Below, one piece after another: positions 43,853 to 51,623 of a stretch of 51,623 bases of DNA. Numbering within the stretch: the first letter of the stretch is position 1; every line of letters begins with the position of its first letter. Under the pieces are notes generated by a model, which saw only the letters and a program-made list of their open reading frames with translations, did not search any database and was not told the origin of the DNA. Made by a program: the position numbers and the translations under genes. Origin of the DNA: Candidatus Brocadia carolinensis. GTDB lineage: Bacteria > Planctomycetota > Brocadiia > Brocadiales > Brocadiaceae. Location of the stretch: the NCBI GenBank assembly GCA_002009475.1, contig AYTS01000023.1:1-51623 (forward strand), in the 5' to 3' direction.

Positions 43853-45110
43853 AATTGTCGTTGAGGGAGGAAATCGTTTAGAAGGAAGCGTAAGAATCAA
43901 TGGGGCAAAAAACGCTGCCCTACCGATTATGGCAGCATGTTTGTTATTACACGGCCCATCCAGGATAAAAGGAATACCGGACATTATCGACATCCGGACA
44001 CAATCGGAAATACTGAGGAATCTTGGGGGAGACGTAAAAAAGGCTGAAGACGGAGCTCTTGAGATAATTTTCCGGGATGGAGAAAATGACGACAAATTTA
44101 CCGCACCCTATGAACTTGTGAGAAAGATGAGAGCGTCCATATGCGTCTTAGGACCTTTATTAAGTAAAAGGCGCAGGGCAAAAGTCTCTTATCCGGGCGG
44201 GTGCGTTATTGGCCAGAGGCCTATTGATTTGCATATAAAAGGTCTTGCCGCATTAGGCGCCCAGATTGAAACAACGGAAGGTTACATCAATGCTACTGCA
44301 GATAAGCTTAAAGGAGCGCATATCTCCTTTACCGGGAAAACCGTGCTGGGCACATGCAATGTTTTGACTGCCGCGGTGTTGGCGGAAGGTACAACCACGA
44401 TTGAATATGCAGCATGTGAACCGGAAGTGCAAGACCTTGCAAATTTCTTAAACAAGGCTGGCGCTAGGATTACCGGAATCGGGGAAAACAAGATGACGGT
44501 CGAAGGCGTTCAAAAGTTGTATGGGGTCGATTATGAAATCATTCCTGATCGGATTGAAGCAGGAACCTTTATGATTGCCGGCGCTATTACCAGGGGTGAC
44601 ATTACCCTGGAAAATGCAAGGCAGGAACATCTCGGAGCAGTAATCGATAAATTGAGGGAAATTGGAGTAGAGATTACTCCTTCCGGCAATACCATCAGAG
44701 TCAAAGGATGCGATCTATATCATGCGGTTGACGTAATGACATTACCGTATCCGGGAATGCCTACTGACATGCAGGCCCAATTTATGGCATTGTTATGTAT
44801 CGCAGAAGGAAAAAGTATCATTTCCGAAAAGATATTTCCCGATAGATTCATTCATGCAGCGGAATTGAGACGGATGGGTGCTGACATCAGGGTAGACGGG
44901 CCAAGTGCAATCATCAGAGGGATCCCTTTCTTATCCGGCACCGAAGTTATGGTTTCTGATCTGCGAGCCGGCGCAGGACTTGTGCTTGCAGGTCTGGTGG
45001 CAAAAGGAACCACCCAAATCCACCGTATCTATCATTTAGACCGTGGTTACGAGCGGATCGCAGAACGGTTGTCAAGCCTGGGTGCAGACATAAAGCGTAT
45101 TGGTGAATAG
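43845..45110 (+). CDS. murA: UDP-N-acetylglucosamine 1-carboxyvinyltransferase
   Basis: MurA transfers enolpyruvate from PEP to UDP-GlcNAc, the first committed step of peptidoglycan synthesis. From GTG 43845 (VDKIVVEGGNRLEGSVRING, a normal N-terminus, with GGAG upstream) it is 421 residues. KNAALPIMAACLL (about 21-33), the active-site loop PGGCVIGQRPIDLH (about 116-129) with the PEP-reactive Cys, and late blocks YPGMPTDMQAQFMALL (about 303-318) and ERIAERLSSLGADIKR all match. The Cys is kept, so the enzyme is predicted to be fosfomycin-sensitive in principle. Overlaps the prmC end. Its presence supports a real peptidoglycan wall. Confidence 0.96.
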   Translation: MDKIVVEGGNRLEGSVRINGAKNAALPIMAACLLLHGPSRIKGIPDIIDIRTQSEILRNLGGDVKKAEDGALEIIFRDGENDDKFTAPYELVRKMRASICVLGPLLSKRRRAKVSYPGGCVIGQRPIDLHIKGLAALGAQIETTEGYINATADKLKGAHISFTGKTVLGTCNVLTAAVLAEGTTTIEYAACEPEVQDLANFLNKAGARITGIGENKMTVEGVQKLYGVDYEIIPDRIEAGTFMIAGAITRGDITLENARQEHLGAVIDKLREIGVEITPSGNTIRVKGCDLYHAVDVMTLPYPGMPTDMQAQFMALLCIAEGKSIISEKIFPDRFIHAAELRRMGADIRVDGPSAIIRGIPFLSGTEVMVSDLRAGAGLVLAGLVAKGTTQIHRIYHLDRGYERIAERLSSLGADIKRIGE

Positions 45111-45151
45111 TGGTGTGGTGTTTTCTATAAAAAAGCAAGGATGCTTTTACG

Positions 45152-47260
45152 ATGACAATTCAATGGAAGAAATCAACGTGTCCGTATTGTGGGGTTGGTT
45201 GCGGTCTGATGGTTGAAGCCGAGCATGGCAAGATCCTCCGTGTTCATGGAATGAAAGGCCATCCGGTCAACAACGGAGACCTTTGCGCATTACCTGCCAA
45301 CTATCCACAACTTTTTGCTGCTGAGGGGCGGTTGACGCAACCCATGATTCGCCGGGATGGCAAGTTGTTGCCCGCTGGTTGGGATGAGGCGGTGATGTAC
45401 GTAGCCAACGGTTTGAATCGTATTATCAGGAAGCATGGCCCAAATGCCGTAGCATTTTACGGCGGTGCAGCTAATTTTACCGAAGAATATTACCTGATAA
45501 ACAAGCTTGTAAAGGCAGTCATTGGCACGAATAATGTTGAATGCACTGCTCGCTTATGTATGGCAAGTGCATCGATGGGATTTCTTTCTACCTTTGGCGC
45601 TGACGCTCCGCCTACCTGTTATGACGATATCGAAGAGGCCGATCTTTTTTTCATTGCCGGCAATAATATGGCAGTGTCGCTTCCCGTTTTATTCCGCCGT
45701 GTGTGCGCTGCCAGGGTAAAAAATAAAACGAAGATTGTTGTTGTTGACCCACGCCGATCAGAAACTGCATGCATGGCAGATATTCATCTGCAGATTAGGC
45801 CGGGCACGGATGTCGCCCTCAATAATGCACTGGCCTACGTCCTGCTGAAGGAAGGTTATGTTGACGAATCGACCGTGGGATTTTATACCACAGGCCTCGA
45901 TAATTTGAAAGCAGTGGTAGAGGAATATGCACCTGCACGCGCTGCCATGATTACAGGCTGCACGGAAACACTCATACGCGAAACCGCCTGCATCATTGGG
46001 CGGGCAAAAAAGATGCTGACCTTTTGGTTTCAGGGTTATAATCAATCAACCCAGGCAGTTTTCAAGAATAACACGCTGCACAACGTGTCATTATTGACGA
46101 ACAATTATTGCCGGCCAGGAGCTGGACCTCTCTCAATTACGGGTGAAGCGAATACCCTTGGATGTCGTTGGGTTGGAGCGCTTTCACATCTTTTGCCGGG
46201 TATGCGGATGGTGAGCAATCCCAGACATCGGCAGGAGGTTGCAGAGTACTGGGATATGCCGGCAGACAAGATTCAGGCTACTCCAGGTCGTTCCATTCTT
46301 GATATTATCCACGGACTTCACTCAGGTGAAGTGCGTGCGCTCTGGGTTCTTGCCTCCAATCCCGCAGCTTCTCTCCCTCATACACAGTGGGTGGAAGAGG
46401 GACTTTCGAAAGCCGAGCTGCTCATTGTGCAGGATATTTTTCATCCTACGGAAACGTCCATGCTGGCAGATGTGGTTCTTGCCGGCGCACAGTGGTGTGA
46501 AAAAACGGGTACGTTTATCTCCTCGGAAAGACGTGTTGAACTGGTAGAGAAGATTATTGATCCGCCCGGAATGGCAAAGTCTGATTGCGAGATTATTTGC
46601 CTGGTAGCCAGGGCTATGGGATTCCAGAAGGAGTTTCCTTATGCCTCGCCCGACGAGGTCTTTGCGGAATGGAGAGGAATAACCAGTGGCCGTATTTGTG
46701 ATATGAGCGGCGTGAGTTACGAACGGCTTCGTGACAAAGTAGGACTGCAACTGCCTTGTCCGGAGATGAGCCACCCGGGCACACAGCGATTATTCACCGA
46801 TCTGCACTTTCCGAGACCGGATGGCCGTGCTGCCCTTCTTGCCCGTGATTACAAGGAGCCCGCAGAAACGACTACGAAAGAATATCCCTTTGTTCTTATT
46901 ACGGGGCGCCTGGCCTGTCACTTCAACACTCGCACCCGCACGAGTCGCATCAAACAACTTCATGATATTGAACCGGACAATTTTGTTGAGATTCATCCGG
47001 TTGATGCTCAAAACCTTGGACTTGAGGAGGGAGATATGGTTGAAGTCACATCGCGCAGAGGGAGTGTCCGTGGTGTTGCCCGCATTAAAGACAGTGTCCT
47101 GATTGGCAATGTATTTATGGGTATGCATTATGGGAAGGCTTCTGTGGCAGAAGATGATAAACTTGCCAATCTTGTTTGTAGTCCGGCTTACGATGTTCAT
47201 TCATATCAGCCGGAATTTAAGTATTGTGCGGTGAAGGTTGCAAAAAGTGTCCGGGTATAA
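45152..47260 (+). CDS. NasA/NarB-type molybdopterin nitrate reductase catalytic subunit
   Basis: A 702-residue bis-MGD molybdoenzyme. The N-terminal [4Fe-4S] site is CPYCGVGCGLMVE...GDLCALP (Cys at about 10, 13, 17 and 46). The Mo-ligand region CTARLCMASASMGF (about 131-144) carries Cys at the Mo position and the RLCM signature of assimilatory nitrate reductases, followed by GADAPPTCYDDIEEADLFFI (about 150-169), also typical; formate dehydrogenases have CAR-(V/I)-(U/C)-HSP instead. C-terminal MGD domain about 570-695. Cytoplasmic: no Tat signal. No nitrite reductase, transporter or cofactor gene is adjacent, and neither FAD nor ferredoxin partners are seen. Formate dehydrogenase is the main alternative but is less well supported. 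Confidence 0.87.
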   Translation: MTIQWKKSTCPYCGVGCGLMVEAEHGKILRVHGMKGHPVNNGDLCALPANYPQLFAAEGRLTQPMIRRDGKLLPAGWDEAVMYVANGLNRIIRKHGPNAVAFYGGAANFTEEYYLINKLVKAVIGTNNVECTARLCMASASMGFLSTFGADAPPTCYDDIEEADLFFIAGNNMAVSLPVLFRRVCAARVKNKTKIVVVDPRRSETACMADIHLQIRPGTDVALNNALAYVLLKEGYVDESTVGFYTTGLDNLKAVVEEYAPARAAMITGCTETLIRETACIIGRAKKMLTFWFQGYNQSTQAVFKNNTLHNVSLLTNNYCRPGAGPLSITGEANTLGCRWVGALSHLLPGMRMVSNPRHRQEVAEYWDMPADKIQATPGRSILDIIHGLHSGEVRALWVLASNPAASLPHTQWVEEGLSKAELLIVQDIFHPTETSMLADVVLAGAQWCEKTGTFISSERRVELVEKIIDPPGMAKSDCEIICLVARAMGFQKEFPYASPDEVFAEWRGITSGRICDMSGVSYERLRDKVGLQLPCPEMSHPGTQRLFTDLHFPRPDGRAALLARDYKEPAETTTKEYPFVLITGRLACHFNTRTRTSRIKQLHDIEPDNFVEIHPVDAQNLGLEEGDMVEVTSRRGSVRGVARIKDSVLIGNVFMGMHYGKASVAEDDKLANLVCSPAYDVHSYQPEFKYCAVKVAKSVRV

Positions 47261-47274
47261 GGAACAGATCTTGT

Positions 47275-49948
47275 ATGACTGAATTCAGGAAAAAAAGTGA
47301 AAATGAGGTTATGCAGCAGACTATAAAATTTTTTGAGAATCTGTTGCGTGCATCGACCGACGGTATTTTAATTACTGATGCTACCCATAATATCATAGTC
47401 GCCAATGAGGCGTTTTGTCGCCTCATGGGACAACAACAACGCGATGTTATAGAGACGAACTTGTTTTATTGGCTGGATCAACTCGACCCTCATGGAACAA
47501 AACGGTGGACTGAACTGGTAAATGATATTTATCACAAAGGATCCTGTCGCAACGTTGAGTTCGTAACGTCATCGGCTTCCAGAGACCTGAAGTATCTCAG
47601 TGTTAACGCATCACTTCTGGAACAGGTTGCCATAGAAGAAACCGGGGTTATCCTGAGTATCTGGCGTGATATTACCGAACAAAAGCAGGCAATGCTCCTG
47701 GCGGAGCAGATGCGCATCACGACCTTTCTCAAAGACATTGGCATTGCCCTTACCCGGGGCAACACCCTGCAGGAAGTTTTACGTCATTGCGCAGATGCGG
47801 TAGTAATTAATCTCGATGCTGCCTTTGCCCGTATCTGGGTCCTCAATAAAGAAAAAGATCTACTCGAATTGCAAGCCAGCGCCGGAATGTATACTCATAT
47901 CGATGGTCTCCACGGACAAATACCGGTGGGGAAATTAAAGATTGGCCTTATCGCCAAAGAGAAAAAACCCATTTTGACCAATTCTGTTCCTGATGACATT
48001 CATTTTGGTAACAAGGATTGGGTAAAGCGGGAAGGCATGGTTGCCTTTGCCGGGTATCCCCTGATTCTGGAAGAGCGTCTGGTAGGGGTCATTGCAATGT
48101 TTGCCCGTAAAATACTTCCCGAATTCACCATCAGGGCATTGGCGGCAGTAGCCGATGTTATTGCCTTAGGTGTTGTTCATAAACAAGACGAGGAAGAGTT
48201 AAGGAAGTCTGAGAAAAGATTCCGGACTATTTTTGACAGCGCAAACGATGGAATACTCATGATAGATATTGAAACCAAGGAATTCCACACAGGCAATAAA
48301 ATGATATGTCAAATGCTTGGTTATACGCCGGAAGAGATTCAGAAATTATCTGTTCTTGATGTCCATTCAAAGAGAGATTTACCCTATGTACTAGAACAGT
48401 TCGAGAAACATGTGAAGCGTGAGGTTGCACAAGCTGAAGATATTCCCGTGAAAAGAAGAGACGGCAGTGTTTTTTATGCTGATATAAACACCTCTCTTAT
48501 TACTTTTGCCGGAAAGACCTATCTTATGGGTATTTTGAGAGACGTCACTGAGCGGAGGCAAACAGAAGAAAAAATACGACATTTGGCATTTCACGACGCG
48601 CTTACCAACCTGCCGAACCGGATGTTGTTCGCGGATCGTCTCAATCTGGCTTTGGCGCATGCCCACCGGACAAAGGAGATGTTTGCCGTACTGTTCATGG
48701 ACCTGGATCGATTTAAGATCATTAATGATACGCTGGGGCATACCGTGGGCGATCAGTTGCTTCGTGGTGTAGCTGACAGATTAAAAAACTGTATGCGCGA
48801 AGACGATACAATTGCACGTCTTGGGGGTGATGAATTTTCTTTGTTGCTGCCGGGAATTACCCGCGAGGAAGATGTGAACACCATTGCATATAAGATTATT
48901 GAAATCCTCAAAAAGCCGTGGATGATCAATGGGCATGAACTCTATGTCACTGCAAGTCTTGGAATAGTTCTTTATCCCAATGACGGAAAAGATGCAGAAA
49001 CATTGTTGAAAAATGCCGATTCTGCCATGTATCATGCTAAAGAACAGGGGAAAAACAACTATCAGTTTTATACTTCAACCATGCATGCTGAATCTCTGAG
49101 AAAGATGATTCTGGAAAGGGATATTCGCCGCGCACTTGACCGTAGTGAATTTGTCGTTCATTACCAACCCTTTATGAACATCATCACTGGACAGCTTACC
49201 GGCATGGAGGCATTGGTACGCTGGCAGCATCCTCAGCGCGGGTTACTTTTACCCGAAGAATTTCTCCCCCTGGCAGAAGACATCAGGCTGATTATCTCTA
49301 TAGACGAATGGGTATTGCGGACAGTATGCATCCAGAACAAGACCTGGCGGGATGCAGGTTTTTTGCCTGGATGTATCGCGGTAAATCTTTCTGCGCACAC
49401 ATTTCATCAGCGGAATATTTCGGGCATTGTTACCACAATATTAAAAGAAACGGGGCTTGGTCCACAGTTTTTAGGGCTGGAAATTACCGAGGGCATTGCA
49501 ATGCAGGATATAGAAACTACCATTCAAAAGTTAAAGGCAATGAACGATTTGAATATTCAAATCGCTATCGATGATTTCGGCACCGGTTTCTCTTCATTAA
49601 GTTATCTCAAAAAAATTTCCTGTCAACAAACTCAAAATCAGTCCTCACTTTGTGAGTGGCATTGTAGACAATCAAAAAGATAAAATCATTGTATCTTCAA
49701 TAGTTGCTCTGGCGCAAGGTTTGCATTTCAGAGTTATTGCTGAAGGAGTAGAAACGAAAGAGCAGCTTGCAATCCTGAAACAACTTGAATGTGATGAACT
49801 CCAGGGGAATCTGTTTTGCCAGCCTTTATCAGCGGAAGTGATTGAGAAAATGCTGTGGTATGATAAAATATGTGTTGATAGCTGGCATAGAAAATTATCC
49901 ATGCTCTTTTCTGAGAAAAAACAGATCGCAACCAGTGTCTATCTGTGA
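47275..49948 (+). CDS. PAS-GAF-PAS-GGDEF-EAL cyclic-di-GMP enzyme (frameshifted near the C-terminus)
   Basis: From ATG 47275 (MTEFRKKSENEVMQQ): PAS (about 15-130, LLRASTDGILITDATHNIIV), GAF (about 165-310), PAS (about 325-440, IFDSANDGILMIDI), GGDEF (about 450-605) with intact RLGGDEFSLLLPG and a RxxD inhibitory site (REDD) five residues ahead, then EAL (about 620-885) with GMEALVRWQHP, LEITEG and IDDFGTGFSSLSYL. Both active sites look functional. At 49609-49615 a run of seven A breaks the frame; dropping one gives LKKFPVNKLKI...FVSGIVDNQKDKIIVSS and AEGVETKEQL (the EAL C-terminus) to 49948. About 890 residues. A sensor that makes or breaks c-di-GMP. Follows nasA-like by 14 bp, so co-transcription is likely. 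Confidence 0.9.
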
Positions 49949-50019
49949 GAAAAGATTAAGGATATCTCAACAGGCTGTTTGGATTTGCTGTTTATTAATT
50001 TTCATGGGATTCAGGAGGC

Positions 50020-50931
50020 ATGTTGTCAGTTTCGGACGAAAAGAGGTTATATCACCGCATAAAGATTCTCTCAGACGCATTTATGCTGTCCTCCAAGGCG
50101 TTGGACTACAAAGTCGTTTTACGGACTGCGACCCGCCATTTTCAGGTATTTACCGGTGCAGATGCATCGGTACTTTTCTTAAATACCCGTGATGAGGCGC
50201 TTGCGCCAGTCTGTTCGTCAGGCACCCCTTTTTCCCGGATCAAAGAGGTAATCCTGCCTCGTTCCATCCGTCTGAAAGATATCATTACCCGTCCGGTTTT
50301 GGATCTGCGATATACCTCTTTCATGAATACTCCTCTGATTTACAACCGGAAACTTATCGGTCTATCAGCGGTATTTAGTATCGTGCCTGAAAAGTTTCAT
50401 ACATTAGAACATGACAAATACGAGAACCTTTTCCTGACCATGCTGGCAACGTATCTTGCGGTGAGCATTGAAAACGCAACCTTAATGAATACGATCAGGT
50501 CATTAGAACATTCGAAATCAGAGTGGGAAAGCACCTTCGACGCCATAGACGATCTCATCAGTATTCATGACAAAGACTTTACGATTCTTCGTGCAAACAA
50601 GGCTGTGGCGAAGAAATTCAAAATGGATATCAGGAAGATTGTTGGAGAGAAATGTTATAAAATATTTCACGGTGCTGAGGAACCCTGGAAGGCCTGCCCA
50701 CACCGAAGAACGATGGAGACCAAGTCGCCATGCACCGTGAGAGTCGAAGACCCTCACCTGTGTGGCATTTTTCATGTCACAACTTTTCCCAAATTCGATG
50801 AGCACGGGAAGTTTATTAGCACAGTTCGTGTGGCGAAAGAGATTCCTAATGAGAAAATGGTGCCGGAACAACTTATACAGCAAGAATCTGAGGCGATGGT
50901 TGAGATAAAACAGAACCTACACCTTCACTGA
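50020..50931 (+). CDS. GAF-PAS sensor protein, probably a truncated signal-transduction gene
   Basis: 303 residues from ATG 50020 with AGGAGG just upstream. GAF about 10-150 (LRTATRHFQVFTGADASVLF; IENATLMNTI), a short coiled linker (about 155-170) and PAS about 168-280 (TFDAIDDLISIHDKDFTILR; CYKIFHGAEEPWKACPHR). After PAS, where a histidine kinase or output domain normally begins (VRVAKEIPNEKMVPEQLIQQ), the chain stops. No output domain is seen, and the DNA beyond is a repeat-bearing, gene-free stretch. Either a natural two-domain sensor or the left part of a kinase cut off by rearrangement. Downstream of the GGDEF-EAL gene on the same strand. Confidence 0.8.
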   Translation: MLSVSDEKRLYHRIKILSDAFMLSSKALDYKVVLRTATRHFQVFTGADASVLFLNTRDEALAPVCSSGTPFSRIKEVILPRSIRLKDIITRPVLDLRYTSFMNTPLIYNRKLIGLSAVFSIVPEKFHTLEHDKYENLFLTMLATYLAVSIENATLMNTIRSLEHSKSEWESTFDAIDDLISIHDKDFTILRANKAVAKKFKMDIRKIVGEKCYKIFHGAEEPWKACPHRRTMETKSPCTVRVEDPHLCGIFHVTTFPKFDEHGKFISTVRVAKEIPNEKMVPEQLIQQESEAMVEIKQNLHLH

Positions 50932-50948
50932 ATCCAGTAAGTCAGTAA

Positions 50949-50972
50949 CCACCCGCAAAGCGGGTGGCTTTT
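50949..50972 (+). terminator. terminator hairpin
   Basis: CCACCCGC (50949-50956), AAA, GCGGGTGG (50960-50967), then CTTTT. A GC-rich perfect stem with a short T-run 17 bp after the sensor gene stop, so a rho-independent terminator is likely. Similar hairpins also occur at the ends of IS200/IS605 elements, but no such transposase is seen here. Confidence 0.65.
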
Positions 50973-51214
50973 CCAGCTTTAAATCTTTTCAAAATTCCTA
51001 AAGTTTGCCTTTAAACTATTGCCGTTACGAGAACATTCTCTGCGTCTTTGAATAATTATTCTTTGGTTTCATTACATACCTTTCCATCGTTCCTATCTGA
51101 TTTTAGTTTTTTTTACTACCTATTTTTCAGAATTTCATACTCTTGAAAATATTTTCATACTTTTTTTGATACTTGTTTGCAATATCGTTTCATACGAATT
51201 GCTTCTTTTGGCTC
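50973..51214. other. AT-rich gene-free stretch with TTTCATAC repeats
   Basis: No gene. The octamer TTTCATAC (or TTTCATACt/g) recurs at about 51134, 51153 and 51189, and also once near position 34 of the window. It may be chance in AT-rich DNA or a small binding-site cluster; nothing else stands out. Confidence 0.35.
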
Positions 51215-51490
51215 TATAGTATTACCGTGTAAAAACTTCTTTCCTCATTTTCATGAGGACATGTTTTTGTAAGTTTTTTTTGCAACCCTATCTACCCCTT
51301 ATCATGAAGTACAGATTGTTTATAAGAGAAAGATTGTTTCGCGGAGTTTACCCTGAGCAACGCGAATGTGTTCGCAACGACAACGCATAATATGTCATCA
51401 GAGCATAGTCTGTGTCATTGCGAGGGGTCTTTTTCGAAGCAATCTCCCGCTTTCACAACGGAGAAATGGGTGCGGCTTTGCTGCGTTAAC
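51215..51490 (-). repeat. dispersed repeat, copy B (REP-type interior)
   Basis: On the minus strand it has the same order as copy A (7998-8225): AACGCAGCAAAGCCGCACCC, GATTGCTTCG...CTCGCAATGACACAG, GACATATTATGCGTTGTC, GATAAGGGGTAGATAGGGTT, then AAAAAAACTTAC...AAGTTTTTACACGGTAATAC. It is longer at the right end, where an extra small stem CCTCAT/ATGAGG is inserted. A short open frame here (51368-51556) reflects the repeat and is not taken as a gene. Confidence 0.7.
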
Positions 51491-51623
51491 CGAACTTACG
51501 CAAAAAGTGTAGCCGAAGCGGTACTTTTGCATAGTGAGCAAGTCGTAAGTGGTTGAATAATACGGGTCGAGAATTTTTGCCGGCGATGTAGTGTATGAAT
51601 AGTGAGGATTGTGTTGACATTTT
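51491..51623. other. window end, nothing firmly identified
   Basis: An ATG at 51596 opens a short frame that runs off the window. No ribosome site is convincing, so a gene start here cannot be claimed. Confidence 0.3.

Noticed and set aside
45152..47260. Formate dehydrogenase alpha subunit
   Set aside because: The active-site segment is TARLCMASA followed by GADAPPTCYDDIE, the nitrate reductase pattern, not CAR(V/I)(U/C)HSP. No fdh partner genes.
50949..50972. End of an IS200/IS605 insertion sequence
   Set aside because: The hairpin resembles such ends, but no TnpA or TnpB reading frame is present within the window; a terminator is the simpler reading.
1..51623. tRNA, rRNA or CRISPR array
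   Set aside because: No cloverleaf with a TTCGANNC-type arm, no rRNA segment and no regularly spaced direct repeats were found by eye; short tRNAs could still be missed without a scan.

Overview
The window reads as a chromosome segment of a Gram-negative, didermic bacterium, most likely a planctomycete of the anammox type (order Brocadiales). The evidence is indirect: outer-membrane assembly genes (BamD, LptE) sit with peptidoglycan genes (UppS, MurA), a lipoprotein c-type cytochrome, a siroheme-decarboxylase (Ahb-type) heme pair, a NasA/NarB-type nitrate reductase and a rpsP-trmD-rplS ribosomal block without rimM. No marker specific to anammox (hydrazine synthase, hydrazine dehydrogenase) lies here, so the taxonomic call is an inference.

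Layout. 1-2.3 kb: a DCC thiol-disulfide protein, an exported hypothetical protein and nadD, all on the minus strand. 2.5-3.7 kb: larC, divergent from nadD, with both -35 boxes inside one perfect 12-bp inverted repeat. 4.3-6.3 kb: a plus-strand operon with an exact consensus sigma-70 promoter, encoding a small siroheme/Fe-S protein and the siroheme decarboxylase pair ahbA-ahbB. 6.4-8.6 kb: panD-lgt and a cytochrome c on the minus strand. 8.8-19.2 kb: a long, tightly overlapping plus-strand operon, purA-uppS-cdsA-phoH-ybeY-recO-bamD-lptE-folP-cdaA-ybbR-pdxJ, which joins purine, undecaprenyl, phospholipid, RNA-maturation, recombination, outer-membrane, folate, c-di-AMP and PLP functions.

19.4-35.0 kb is an accessory block on the minus strand with four very large genes: a subtilisin-like protease with a C-terminal P-domain, a ~1,213-residue protein with Fn3-like segments, a two-HKD phospholipase-D-like protein (frameshifted) and a 2,204-residue beta-rich giant protein. 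No classical signal peptide is visible on any of them. I cannot name this set as a known system and consider it the most interesting part of the window.

35.4-41.2 kb (minus strand) returns to housekeeping: a short ArgA-type acetyltransferase, a TatD-radical SAM fusion, yraN, rplS, trmD, rpsP and ffh. 41.5-47.3 kb (plus strand): rpmE-prfA-prmC-murA and a NasA-like molybdoenzyme. 47.3-50.9 kb: a PAS-GAF-PAS-GGDEF-EAL protein and a truncated GAF-PAS sensor.

Two cross-cutting observations matter. First, at least eight genes carry apparent single-base frameshifts, most in A or G runs (three in prfA alone). This looks more like sequencing or assembly error than biology, so the broken genes are annotated as whole loci. 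Second, a dispersed repeat family with conserved ends and two kinds of interior occurs four times (about 8.0, 14.0, 39.3 and 51.2 kb), alongside other small palindromic elements.
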